Source of the DNA: Pedobacter sp. UBA1951
GTDB taxonomy: Bacteria; Bacteroidota; Bacteroidia; Sphingobacteriales; Sphingobacteriaceae
Length of the DNA: 23,102 nucleotides
Direction: 5' to 3'
NCBI GenBank assembly: GCA_002336465.1
Contig: DDEP01000051.1
Location: 1 to 23,102, forward strand
In this document: positions 1-6,816 of the stretch, one piece after another
How the letters are laid out: the number at the start of each line of letters is the position of its first letter
Position numbering within the stretch: the stretch's first letter is position 1
Notes under the pieces: generated by a model
What the model was told of the DNA's origin: nothing
The model's database searches: none
What the model saw: only the letters and a program-made list of their open reading frames with translations
Made by a program: the position numbers and the translations under genes

Positions 1-58
1 CTTTTACCAAAGTAGCCATTATAAAGATGGCAACCATTGTGAGAATAAACTTTTTCAT
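1..58 (-). CDS. Partial secreted or membrane protein gene (N-terminus only)
   Basis: Reading the minus strand from an ATG at 58-56, the frame stays open to the window edge. It encodes 19 residues beginning M-K-K followed by a hydrophobic stretch (FILTMVAIFIMATLV), which looks like the start of a signal peptide or membrane anchor. The rest of the gene lies outside the window, so no function can be assigned. A Bacteroidota-type -7 box on the same strand (98-105) sits 40 bases before the ATG and supports this being a real gene start. Confidence 0.6.
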   Translation of the reverse strand, partial: MKKFILTMVAIFIMATLVK

Positions 59-97
59 ATATCAGGTTTTATAATGTTTATTTATTGTTTAACAACT

Positions 98-105
98 CAA
101 ACTTA
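98..105 (-). promoter_or_regulatory. Putative -7 promoter box for the leftward partial gene
   Basis: On the minus strand this reads TAAGTTTG, an exact match to the Bacteroidota consensus TAnnTTTG. Transcription would start about 90 and give a leader of roughly 30 bases before the ATG at 58. A TTG lies farther upstream at 129-131 (minus strand), but the spacing of 23 is long for a -33 element, so only the -7 match supports the call. Confidence 0.4.
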
Positions 106-290
106 TAAGTGCTAAAACTCTAAAAAAACAATGATCGTCCATTATAAGGGTTAAGGTTACAATCTTTAATTAAATGGCTATGAGTGGCTTTTTGTTAAAA
201 ATATAGAAATTAGATAATGATGTTGTTGCTGTTTGTTCGCTAAAACCTGTTGTTTGTCTATTAAAATCTTCAACATGAGTAGTTGGTAAT

Positions 291-298
291 TATATTTG
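291..298 (+). promoter_or_regulatory. Putative -7 promoter box before the LytTR gene
   Basis: The sequence TATATTTG matches TAnnTTTG exactly. It covers the TTG at 296 that would otherwise be the longest possible start of the LytTR frame, so that TTG is probably promoter, not start codon. No TTTG was found 19-21 bases upstream. The region is AT-rich, so a chance match is possible. Confidence 0.4.
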
Positions 299-316
299 AT
301 TATGCATGCATGGTAT

Positions 317-685
317 ATGGGAGCTAGGCAACAAATCATGTTAGCTAAAGAAACTACAGGAATATCCGACGTAAATAAATTCTTATTTCTAAAGGTAGAT
401 CGTAAAACCGTGAAAGTTAATGTAAAAGATATTTACTGGATAGAAAGTGTTAAAGACTACATTAAGGTTATTTTGGAGGATAAGGTATTGCTAAGTAAGC
501 AAAAAATTAGTGTTTTAGAAGATTTGCTCCCCGAAGAGCAGTTTTGCAGGATACATAAATCCTTTATTATATCCACAGATAAAGTAGATTCCTACTACTC
601 GTATGCTGTAGAGATTATGGGAAAACAATTGCCAATTGGTCGCAATTACAAGCAACACGCTATGAAATGTTTACAGGAGAACTGA
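317..685 (+). CDS. Stand-alone LytTR DNA-binding domain protein
   Basis: A transcription regulator of about 122 residues made almost entirely of one LytTR domain. The recognisable core runs from FLFLKVDRKTVKVN through IYWIESVKDYIKV to CRIHKSFI and LPIGRNYK, which matches the C-terminal DNA-binding half of LytR/AlgR response regulators. There is no receiver domain in front: an in-frame stop lies at 287-289 and nothing receiver-like is visible upstream in other frames. It must therefore act without phosphorylation of its own, or is the remnant of a larger regulator. ATG codons at 302, 317 and 338 are possible starts. I chose 317 because the -7 box at 291-298 would put transcription start near 305. 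Its stop codon abuts the stop codon of the convergent YjbQ gene with no base between. Confidence 0.8.
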   Translation: MGARQQIMLAKETTGISDVNKFLFLKVDRKTVKVNVKDIYWIESVKDYIKVILEDKVLLSKQKISVLEDLLPEEQFCRIHKSFIISTDKVDSYYSYAVEIMGKQLPIGRNYKQHAMKCLQEN

Positions 686-1108
686 TTAAAGGCCCCAAGC
701 TGTAATGATTACTTTTCTGTTACCGCCATAATTACGGTGTTCACATAAATAAATGCCCTGCCAAGTTCCCAAATTAAGTTTTCCATTGGTAACGGGAATA
801 AGAACAGAGGCCCCCGTAAGCGATGACTTGAGATGCGCAGGCATATCATCATCGCCCTCATAGCTATGGGTATAATCTGGATCCCCTTCAGGCACAGCTT
901 TGTTAAACCAAGTTTCAAAATCTATTCTTACAGTAGGGTCGGCATTTTCATTAATGGTTAAAGAAGCAGAAGTGTGCTGTATAAAAACCTGTAGCATACC
1001 TGCATTTAATTTAACAATTTCGGGTATCGCCTTTACGATCTCATCGGTAATGAGATGAAAACCACGCGAATGTTCTTTTAAGGTAAGTCGTTTCTGAAGG
1101 AAATGCAT
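686..1108 (-). CDS. YjbQ/UPF0047 family protein
   Basis: A 140-residue protein that matches the YjbQ (UPF0047) family along its whole length. Recognisable blocks are FIQHTSASLTINENADP (about 42-58), the acidic stretch YTHSYEGDDDMPAHLK in the middle, and the C-terminal LGTWQGIYLCEHRN. Family members are small compact trimeric proteins; some have been reported to have thiamine-phosphate synthase activity in vitro, but the physiological role is unsettled. The ATG at 1108 gives the normal family length. It lies 28 bases behind the mazF-like gene on the same strand and may be read from the same transcript, though no functional link is obvious. The stop at 686 directly abuts the stop of the convergent LytTR gene. 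Confidence 0.9.
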   Translation of the reverse strand: MHFLQKRLTLKEHSRGFHLITDEIVKAIPEIVKLNAGMLQVFIQHTSASLTINENADPTVRIDFETWFNKAVPEGDPDYTHSYEGDDDMPAHLKSSLTGASVLIPVTNGKLNLGTWQGIYLCEHRNYGGNRKVIITAWGL

Positions 1109-1136
1109 AAGTAAATATTAAATAAAAATGTTTATG

Positions 1137-1472
1137 CTATATATCTAATACAATCTTTAAATTCTGCTTTACCAGTTTAATTTGCGCTTTGTTAAGTTCT
1201 CCAACTTTAGTAATCAATCGGCGGTTGTCTATGGCACGCACCTGATCAATCAGCACATCGCTTTCTTTATTTAATTGAGTGGCGTTTAAGTGTACACGTA
1301 AAATTTCAAGATTAGGTAATATATTGCTAGTAATAGGGCAAATAATGCTCGATGGGTGTACATCATTTAGCAAATTGGTTTGCACTATTACAACGGGGCG
1401 TGTTTTGCCCGGTTCTGTGCCCTTTGCTGGGTTTAGATTAGCTAGCCAAATATCAAATTGCCTAATCTGCAT
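1137..1472 (-). CDS. MazF/PemK-type toxin (mRNA interferase)
   Basis: A 111-residue protein of the MazF/PemK family, the toxin half of a type II toxin-antitoxin pair. The N-terminal DIWLANLNPAKGTEPGKTRPVVIVQ corresponds to the family signature (polar residue, D/G-x-W, N-P-x-x-G-x-E, then a strongly conserved RPVVIV). SSIICPITSN and the DQVRAIDNRRL segment are also typical; the Asp-Gln-Val-Arg region lies near the RNA-binding face in known members. Length is normal and no key residue is obviously lost, so it is probably active as a sequence-specific endoribonuclease. Its start overlaps the end of the antitoxin gene by 11 bases, the usual coupled arrangement. Confidence 0.88.
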   Translation of the reverse strand: MQIRQFDIWLANLNPAKGTEPGKTRPVVIVQTNLLNDVHPSSIICPITSNILPNLEILRVHLNATQLNKESDVLIDQVRAIDNRRLITKVGELNKAQIKLVKQNLKIVLDI

Positions 1473-1692
1473 CTAAGATCCGCTCAAATTCTTCTAATAT
1501 ATCTAATGAATTACCGTAAGCCACTTTTGATTCTTGTAAAAGTTTATGCTTCAAAAGCTTTCTTTTTTGGTATTCGTTAAAAACTTTTAAAGCTTCGTTA
1601 ATGTAACGGTTTCGGGCAATTTTTAACACACCAGTTACTTCTTCTGTTTCCTTAAAAATATCATCGTCTAATTTTAATGAAAGTGTTTTCAT
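1462..1692 (-). CDS. Ribbon-helix-helix-like antitoxin
   Basis: A 76-residue protein directly upstream of and overlapping the MazF-like toxin. The N-terminus (MKTLSLKLDDDIFKETEEV, then a basic helix with ARNRYINEALKVFN) has the beta-strand plus two-helix pattern of ribbon-helix-helix repressors. The C-terminal half is charged and acidic (SLDILEEFERILDAD), as expected for the part that wraps the toxin. It should neutralise the toxin and repress its own operon. Upstream lies an inverted repeat (1717-1737) that fits such autoregulation. Assignment rests on position, size and fold pattern more than on strong motif identity. Confidence 0.8.
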   Translation of the reverse strand: MKTLSLKLDDDIFKETEEVTGVLKIARNRYINEALKVFNEYQKRKLLKHKLLQESKVAYGNSLDILEEFERILDAD

Positions 1693-1716
1693 GTTTTAAT
1701 CTCTTAATACATAAAG

Positions 1717-1747
1717 GTATATATTTTTAGTATATACTACAAATATT
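1717..1747 (-). promoter_or_regulatory. Putative toxin-antitoxin operator and promoter
   Basis: GTATATA at 1717-1723 and TATATAC at 1731-1737 form a perfect 7-base inverted repeat with a 7-base spacer; the right arm also lies in a 12-base perfect palindrome, TAGTATATACTA (1728-1739). On the minus strand AATATTTG (1747-1740) is one base off the TAnnTTTG -7 box, which would place the transcription start inside the inverted repeat. That is where an autorepressor of the antitoxin type would bind. The sequence is AT-rich, so promoter and operator remain predictions. Confidence 0.45.
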
Positions 1748-1768
1748 TATTTCAGAAATTTCAGAGGA

Positions 1769-2602
1769 TTATTTTTCAATCTGATTTAAAAAAGTTAAGC
1801 TCTTTTCGCAAGCATCAAACAGATGAGCAGGTAGGTTATCTCCTATGTAAGGGTGAAATGCGCCAAATACATGATTAGCATCTTTAATTTTAATTAATCT
1901 GCTAGCAGGGTTGGCATTGGCTAATTTTTCGGCAGTTTCAAAAGGTACATTTACATCATTATCTCCATGGACAATTAACCATGGAATATTTAATTGTTTT
2001 GCGGCAGCTAAAATATCGAGCTTATCTTTATTCTCTTCAAAATCCTCTAATAGAGTTACATTAAGTGGCATTTTTTCTTTGGTACGAGCATTCATTACTT
2101 CAATTTTGCCAGTTTTACGCCATTCTTTTTCTTGTTCTTTTTTCCATAAACTGCTAAAATCGGCTATGGAACTCCAAGTAATTAATCCGCCAACGTAAGG
2201 ATTATTGGCCGCTTGTAATATGCTAAGACCACCACCTCTGCTATGACCAATTAAAAATACTTTATCAACCCCTAAGTAATTTACAACATGTTTAATCATA
2301 ATGTCAACATCGGTCATTTCTTTGCTGAAGGTATTAGAAGCAAAGGCTTCGAAATCGCTCACATCATTGGGGTTTTCTTGAGTAACTCCGCTATGCGATA
2401 AATTAAATTTTAAATAGCGGTAACCGTTTTGCACAAAATATTTGGCTACCAAGTTATGCGCGCCCCAATCTTTAAAGCCTTTAAACCCATGAACAAAAAT
2501 AACCAAAGGCATGTTTGAATTTTTCACATTATAGGTTAAATCGCCGTAAATTGGCTTTTCTGAGGCACCAATAATAGAAAACTGTTCCTGATGTAAACTC
2601 AT
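1769..2602 (-). CDS. Alpha/beta hydrolase family protein
   Basis: A 277-residue cytoplasmic-looking hydrolase (no signal peptide). The catalytic triad can be placed: nucleophile Ser121 in GHSRGG, an acid at Asp214 or Asp216 in HGDNDVNVP, and His244 in DANHVFG. The oxyanion region is FVHGFKGFKDWG at about 37-47. The arrangement resembles dienelactone hydrolase/serine aminopeptidase-like members of the superfamily, but the substrate cannot be told from sequence; esterase or peptidase activity are both possible. The ATG at 2602 gives the normal length for the fold. It is divergent from hemA and ends 77 bases before the antitoxin gene. No TAnnTTTG box was found in front of it. Confidence 0.88.
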   Translation of the reverse strand: MSLHQEQFSIIGASEKPIYGDLTYNVKNSNMPLVIFVHGFKGFKDWGAHNLVAKYFVQNGYRYLKFNLSHSGVTQENPNDVSDFEAFASNTFSKEMTDVDIMIKHVVNYLGVDKVFLIGHSRGGGLSILQAANNPYVGGLITWSSIADFSSLWKKEQEKEWRKTGKIEVMNARTKEKMPLNVTLLEDFEENKDKLDILAAAKQLNIPWLIVHGDNDVNVPFETAEKLANANPASRLIKIKDANHVFGAFHPYIGDNLPAHLFDACEKSLTFLNQIEK

Positions 2603-2728
2603 ACTTAAAGCGGTTTTTAACAGTATAACAAACTTTAAAGGTAAGTGATGCTAAGCTAATGTTAATTTAAAACCTTTCTAAATTAGCCTAAATTACAGCA
2701 TAATGACAGATAAGCGTGTTTCCCTTGT

Positions 2729-2736
2729 TACTTTTG
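2729..2736 (+). promoter_or_regulatory. Putative -7 promoter box of hemA
   Basis: TACTTTTG matches TAnnTTTG exactly and lies 26 bases before the TTG start codon of hemA. The expected transcription start is near 2743, leaving a leader of about 20 bases. No clear TTTG -33 element is present at the right spacing. Confidence 0.45.
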
Positions 2737-2762
2737 TTCGCTGAAATAATAGGGTAACCATT

Positions 2763-3989
2763 TTGGAATATTTAAAGATCATTGCTTTTACTCATCAACA
2801 GATAGACCTTAAATCGTTAGGTAAACTGGTTATCTGTGAAGAAACATTAGAAGATAGGTTAAGAAATATCCAGTCAGAACTTCAGGTTAAAGAGATTTTT
2901 TATGTAGGAACCTGTAACCGTGTAGAGTTTGTTTTTACAGCTGCACAAAACATAGACACCAATTTTACCAGACGTTTTTTGCAGGTGCTTAATATGGGAC
3001 TGCCAGAAGAGTACCTTGATAAATTTGTTGAGAATGTTTCTGTTTATGAAAAATTAGATGCTTTTAACCACCTCTTGAGAATGTCGTGTTCTTTAGAGAG
3101 CCTCGTAGTAGGCGAGAAAGAAATCTTGGCGCAAGTTCGTAAGGCTTATCAAGCATGTAAAGACGGAGGTTTTACCGGCGATTATATGCGTATGATTATG
3201 GACAGGGTGGTAAAAACCGCTAAAGAGGTATATACCCATACCAACATTTCACGAAATCCTGTTTCAGTAGTATCTTTAGCTTATAGAAAGCTTAAAGAAC
3301 TCAATGTTTGTGGCAACTCACGCCTGCTCATTATAGGTGCCGGAGAAACCAATAACAATATCGCTCAATATCTTAAAAAACATACCTATTCAAACTTTGT
3401 GGTATTTAACCGTACCCTAGAAAAAGCACAGGCATTAGCCAAAGAACTTAATGGCGAAGCTTATGCACTTTCAGAAATTGCTCAGTATGATAAAGGCTTT
3501 GATGTGATCATTACCTGTACGGGATCTACAGAACCTGTGATTACAGAAGAAATCTATCTTAAGCTTTTAAATGGCGATACAGGCAAAAAAGTAATTGTAG
3601 ATCTTGCCATACCTAATGATACAGACTTAGCTGTAAGAGAGCAGTTCCCAATTCACTACATCGAAGTAGAATCATTAAAAGAAATAGCTCGTAAAAATAT
3701 TCAAGAACGTTACGATGAGTTGGTGCATGCCGAACGTATCATCGAAACGAATATCAAGGAATTTGAATCCGTTCTGCGCCAGCGCCGTATAGAAATTGCG
3801 ATGAGCGAAGTGCCTAAAAAAATCAAAGAGATTAAACAAACGGCATTGCAAGGCGTTTTTGCAAACGAGATCAATACTTTAGATGAAAGCTCAAAAGCAG
3901 TACTTGAACGTGTTATAGACTATATGGAGAAAAAATATATCAGCGTTCCAATGGTAATGGCTAAAGAAATACTGGCTAAGAACAGTTAA
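2763..3989 (+). CDS. hemA: Glutamyl-tRNA reductase
   Basis: First enzyme of the C5 route to haem: reduces glutamyl-tRNA(Glu) with NADPH to glutamate-1-semialdehyde. The 408-residue protein has the catalytic cysteine Cys51 in GTCNR, the conserved SLESLVVGEKEILAQV block (about 110-125) that follows His103, the NADPH-binding GAGETN at 192-197, and the long helical C-terminal dimerisation region. The start is TTG at 2763; it is kept because the N-terminus MEYLKIIAFTH aligns with the family's first beta strand and no ATG or GTG lies nearby. It opens the haem cluster and is followed after 84 bases by hemC, which appears to have its own promoter box. GluTR is commonly the controlled step, so the divergent upstream region (2603-2762) is the likely main control site. 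Confidence 0.95.
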   Translation: MEYLKIIAFTHQQIDLKSLGKLVICEETLEDRLRNIQSELQVKEIFYVGTCNRVEFVFTAAQNIDTNFTRRFLQVLNMGLPEEYLDKFVENVSVYEKLDAFNHLLRMSCSLESLVVGEKEILAQVRKAYQACKDGGFTGDYMRMIMDRVVKTAKEVYTHTNISRNPVSVVSLAYRKLKELNVCGNSRLLIIGAGETNNNIAQYLKKHTYSNFVVFNRTLEKAQALAKELNGEAYALSEIAQYDKGFDVIITCTGSTEPVITEEIYLKLLNGDTGKKVIVDLAIPNDTDLAVREQFPIHYIEVESLKEIARKNIQERYDELVHAERIIETNIKEFESVLRQRRIEIAMSEVPKKIKEIKQTALQGVFANEINTLDESSKAVLERVIDYMEKKYISVPMVMAKEILAKNS

Positions 3990-4044
3990 GCACAAGAGGT
4001 TAAAATACTGGATTTTCTCATACAAACCGCAGGCTAATTTTTAC

Positions 4045-4052
4045 TAAATTTG
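4045..4052 (+). promoter_or_regulatory. Putative -7 promoter box of hemC
   Basis: TAAATTTG matches TAnnTTTG exactly. It overlaps the TTG at 4050 that is the longest possible start of the hemC frame, and lies 21 bases before the GTG at 4074. This argues that translation begins at GTG 4074 on a transcript starting near 4059. Confidence 0.5.
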
Positions 4053-4073
4053 CCTGAAACCTTATACATAGAA

Positions 4074-5654
4074 GTGAAAAAAATAATCATCGGTACGCGT
4101 GGTAGTGATTTAGCCCTTTGGCAGGCAAATTACACTAAAGACAAATTAGCGGAGATTGGCATAGAGGCAGAGTTAAAAATTATTAAAACGCAGGGCGATA
4201 AAATCCTGAATTTAAGATTAGATAAATTAGAAGGCAAAGGTTTTTTTACCAAAGAACTTGAAGAAGAGCTATTGAACGGAAGTATAGACATGGCAGTGCA
4301 TTCACATAAAGATCTGCCAACTATAAATCCTCCGGGATTGATTATTGCCGCTGTTCCTGAGCGTGAAGATCCTTCAGAATTATTGCTGATCCTTAAAGAT
4401 TGTGTAGATGTTAAGCAAAAGCTCTCGTTGAAAAAAGGTGCCATGGTAGGTACTTCATCAAATCGTCGTAAAGCACAGCTTTTATCACTAAGACCCGATC
4501 TTAATATAGATGACCTGAGGGGCAATGTACCTACACGTATACAAAAATTACGTGATGAGAATTACGATGCCATAGTACTGGCAAAAGCAGGTGTAAATCG
4601 CTTAAAATTAGATTTGAGTGAGTTTCATGTAGAAGTGATTGATACTACAGAAGTGGTGCCAGCTCCTGCGCAGGGTGCTTTGGCTATTCAAATCAGAGAA
4701 AACGATACTGCGCTTTTTAATGAGCTGCAAAAAATACACAATAAAGCAACGGCCCAAGAAATAGAAGTAGAACGTAAAGTACTTAATCTGTTTGAGGGCG
4801 GCTGCCATATGCCTTTGGGTTGTTATTGTAAGCAAGAAGATGGACAGTTTGAGGTATGGACATCAAAAGCAAATGACGACGAAGATTTTCCAGATCGCTT
4901 GTTTTTGCGTGAAGCAGATACCGAAGGGTTGGCAGAAAAAATTGTAGCTAAATTTGCTCCTGAACGTAAAAAACCAAGTAAAGTTTTCATATCTAGAGAG
5001 GTAGGAGAGAACAGTTATTTTAGAAGAGCATTAGCAAAACACCATATTGCAATAGATGATCGCTCGTTAATACGTACCATGCCTATTGTGCATGTACTAG
5101 ATGATTTCTTTTTAAAAAATGCCGATTGGATTGTATTTAGCAGTCGTAACAGTGTAGAATATTTCTTCCAATTAAATCCGGTATTACCTAAAAAAGTGAA
5201 ATACGCTGTTGTAGGTCGTGGTTCTGAAGATTCGTTGCGCAAAGTTGGCCACTTGGCAGACTTTGTAGGCGAAGGCGGCGATATTTTAGAAGTAGCAGAA
5301 GAACTGGCTCAAGTAGTAGATGGACAAACCGTTGTATTTCCAAGAGCGCAAGATTCGCTGTTAACCATGCAAACTTATCTTACCGAAAGTACAAAGGTAA
5401 TAGACCTGCCTATTTACGAAACCGTTATCATAGACGAAGTAGAAGAAACCGATGCCGAAATACTAGTGTTTACCAGCCCAAGTAATGTAAATGCCTATTT
5501 TGCTGAAAACCTGTTGATCCCAGGGCAAAAAGTAATTGCTATTGGTAATTCTACTGGCAAAAAGTTCGACGAAATGGGAGTAAGCTATGATTTACCTTAT
5601 TCTCCTGATGAAATTGGGTTAGCAGAAGCTGTTTTTGGTATTGAAATAAAATAA
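4074..5654 (+). CDS. hemC: Hydroxymethylbilane synthase / uroporphyrinogen-III synthase fusion (HemC-HemD)
   Basis: A bifunctional protein of about 526 residues. The first ~300 residues are porphobilinogen deaminase (IIGTRGSDLALWQAN at the start, HSHKDLP, GTSSNRRKAQLL, LRGNVPTRIQKL, and the dipyrromethane-cofactor cysteine in EGGCHMPLG). From about residue 300 (KPSKVFISREVG) to the end it is uroporphyrinogen-III synthase (DWIVFSSRNSVEYF, YAVVGRGS, ILVFTSPSNVNAYF, VIAIGNST). Together it turns porphobilinogen into cyclic uroporphyrinogen III, and fusion would let the unstable linear tetrapyrrole be handed over directly. I chose GTG 4074 over TTG 4050: the TTG lies inside a promoter box, and from the GTG the cofactor cysteine is residue 244, close to Cys242 of the E. 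coli enzyme. A HemC-HemD fusion is known in Bacteroidota. Confidence 0.93.
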   Translation: MKKIIIGTRGSDLALWQANYTKDKLAEIGIEAELKIIKTQGDKILNLRLDKLEGKGFFTKELEEELLNGSIDMAVHSHKDLPTINPPGLIIAAVPEREDPSELLLILKDCVDVKQKLSLKKGAMVGTSSNRRKAQLLSLRPDLNIDDLRGNVPTRIQKLRDENYDAIVLAKAGVNRLKLDLSEFHVEVIDTTEVVPAPAQGALAIQIRENDTALFNELQKIHNKATAQEIEVERKVLNLFEGGCHMPLGCYCKQEDGQFEVWTSKANDDEDFPDRLFLREADTEGLAEKIVAKFAPERKKPSKVFISREVGENSYFRRALAKHHIAIDDRSLIRTMPIVHVLDDFFLKNADWIVFSSRNSVEYFFQLNPVLPKKVKYAVVGRGSEDSLRKVGHLADFVGEGGDILEVAEELAQVVDGQTVVFPRAQDSLLTMQTYLTESTKVIDLPIYETVIIDEVEETDAEILVFTSPSNVNAYFAENLLIPGQKVIAIGNSTGKKFDEMGVSYDLPYSPDEIGLAEAVFGIEIK

Positions 5655-5771
5655 TGATTGTTAACCTAAAGTAAACTCTTTATAAATGACAGAGGCATAA
5701 AAAAACAATGCTGCTGTCTTTGCATTTTTGTTTGCTCTTAAAATACAGTCAGTTAATAAAGTACTGCATTT

Positions 5772-5779
5772 TAATTTTG
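5772..5779 (+). promoter_or_regulatory. Putative -7 promoter box of hemB
   Basis: TAATTTTG matches TAnnTTTG exactly, 22 bases before the hemB ATG. It would start a transcript near 5786 and drive hemB, hemL, the two-component genes, the TPR-like gene and hemE. No TTTG at -33 spacing was seen. Confidence 0.45.
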
Positions 5780-5801
5780 AACTTAACTTTTTAATTAAGA
5801 T

Positions 5802-6770
5802 ATGTTACACAGACCACGCAGGTTAAGAAAAAACAACATAGTGAGAGAGATGGTAGCAGAAACCAAGCTATCAAAAGATATGTTTATATATCCATACTTT
5901 GTGGTACCGGGTAAAGGTGTGGTACACCAGATTGGTGCCATGCCGGGTATCAGCCATTTTTCTACAGATACTTTGGTTAAAGATGTAGAAAAGGGATTAA
6001 AACTGGGTGTAAACAAGATGATGTTGTTTGGTGTGGGCGATGAGAAAAGTGAAGATGCACACTCGGCTTACGATCCGCATTCGTTGGTTCCGGTAACAGT
6101 AAGAGAGTTAAAGAAAAATTTTGGAGATGATCTGTACATCGTAACAGATGTTTGTGTTTGTTCTTATACCAATCATGGGCATTGCGGTATCTTAAAAGAT
6201 GATTACGTTCAGAATGATGTTACGGTAGATTTGATTGCTAAAATGGCTTTGAACCATGCCGAGGCAGGAGCAGATATGTTAGCACCTTCTGATATGATGG
6301 ACGGACGTATCTTGGCTATAAGAGAGAAATTAGATAGCAATCATTTTGAAAATGTGGCGATCATGAGCCATGCTACCAAATTTGCATCAGCTTATTACGG
6401 GCCATTTAGAGAAGCGGCAGATTGCGCCCCAAACAAAGGAGATAGAAAAGCTTATCAAATGGATTTCAGAAATCCAGCAGAAGCTGTAAGAGAAGCCTTA
6501 TTGGATGAGAGCGAAGGTGCAGATGTGTTAATGGTAAAACCGGCTTTGGCGTATTTAGATATTATAGCTAAATTAAAACAGAACTCAGATTTACCTATTG
6601 CTTGCTACAATGTATCTGGAGAATATTCTATGATTAAAGCAGCGGCACAAAAAGGTTGGATAGATGAACAGAAAGTGGTAATGGAAACCATGTATGCTTT
6701 TGCTAGAGCAGGAGCAAGTGTAATAACCACTTATCATATCAGAGATATGGTAGAAAACAACTGGATATAA
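5802..6770 (+). CDS. hemB: Porphobilinogen synthase (delta-aminolevulinic acid dehydratase)
   Basis: Condenses two 5-aminolevulinate molecules to porphobilinogen. The 322-residue protein has both Schiff-base lysines, Lys193 (in SHATKFASAYYGPFREA) and Lys246 (in VLMVKPALAYLD). It also has the three zinc-binding cysteines Cys118, Cys120 and Cys128 (DVCVCSYTNHGHCG), so it belongs to the zinc-dependent class rather than the magnesium-only class with aspartates here. The C-terminal METMYAFARAGASVITTYH is typical. Length and ATG start are normal. A 147-base gap with a promoter box separates it from hemC, while hemL follows after 46 bases, so it probably heads the second haem transcript. Confidence 0.96.
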   Translation: MLHRPRRLRKNNIVREMVAETKLSKDMFIYPYFVVPGKGVVHQIGAMPGISHFSTDTLVKDVEKGLKLGVNKMMLFGVGDEKSEDAHSAYDPHSLVPVTVRELKKNFGDDLYIVTDVCVCSYTNHGHCGILKDDYVQNDVTVDLIAKMALNHAEAGADMLAPSDMMDGRILAIREKLDSNHFENVAIMSHATKFASAYYGPFREAADCAPNKGDRKAYQMDFRNPAEAVREALLDESEGADVLMVKPALAYLDIIAKLKQNSDLPIACYNVSGEYSMIKAAAQKGWIDEQKVVMETMYAFARAGASVITTYHIRDMVENNWI

Positions 6771-6816
6771 AAAATACGAGGTAGCAAAGCAGAAAATTAT
6801 TATTAACACACAAGAG

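Noticed and set aside
4130..4525. 131-codon minus-strand frame inside hemC
   Set aside because: Mirror of the conserved hemC coding sequence; serine-rich shadow with no support.
5698..5733. Possible terminator after hemC-hemD (AATGC/GCATT with T-rich tail)
   Set aside because: Only five paired bases before AT-only matches and a 10-base loop; too weak to call.
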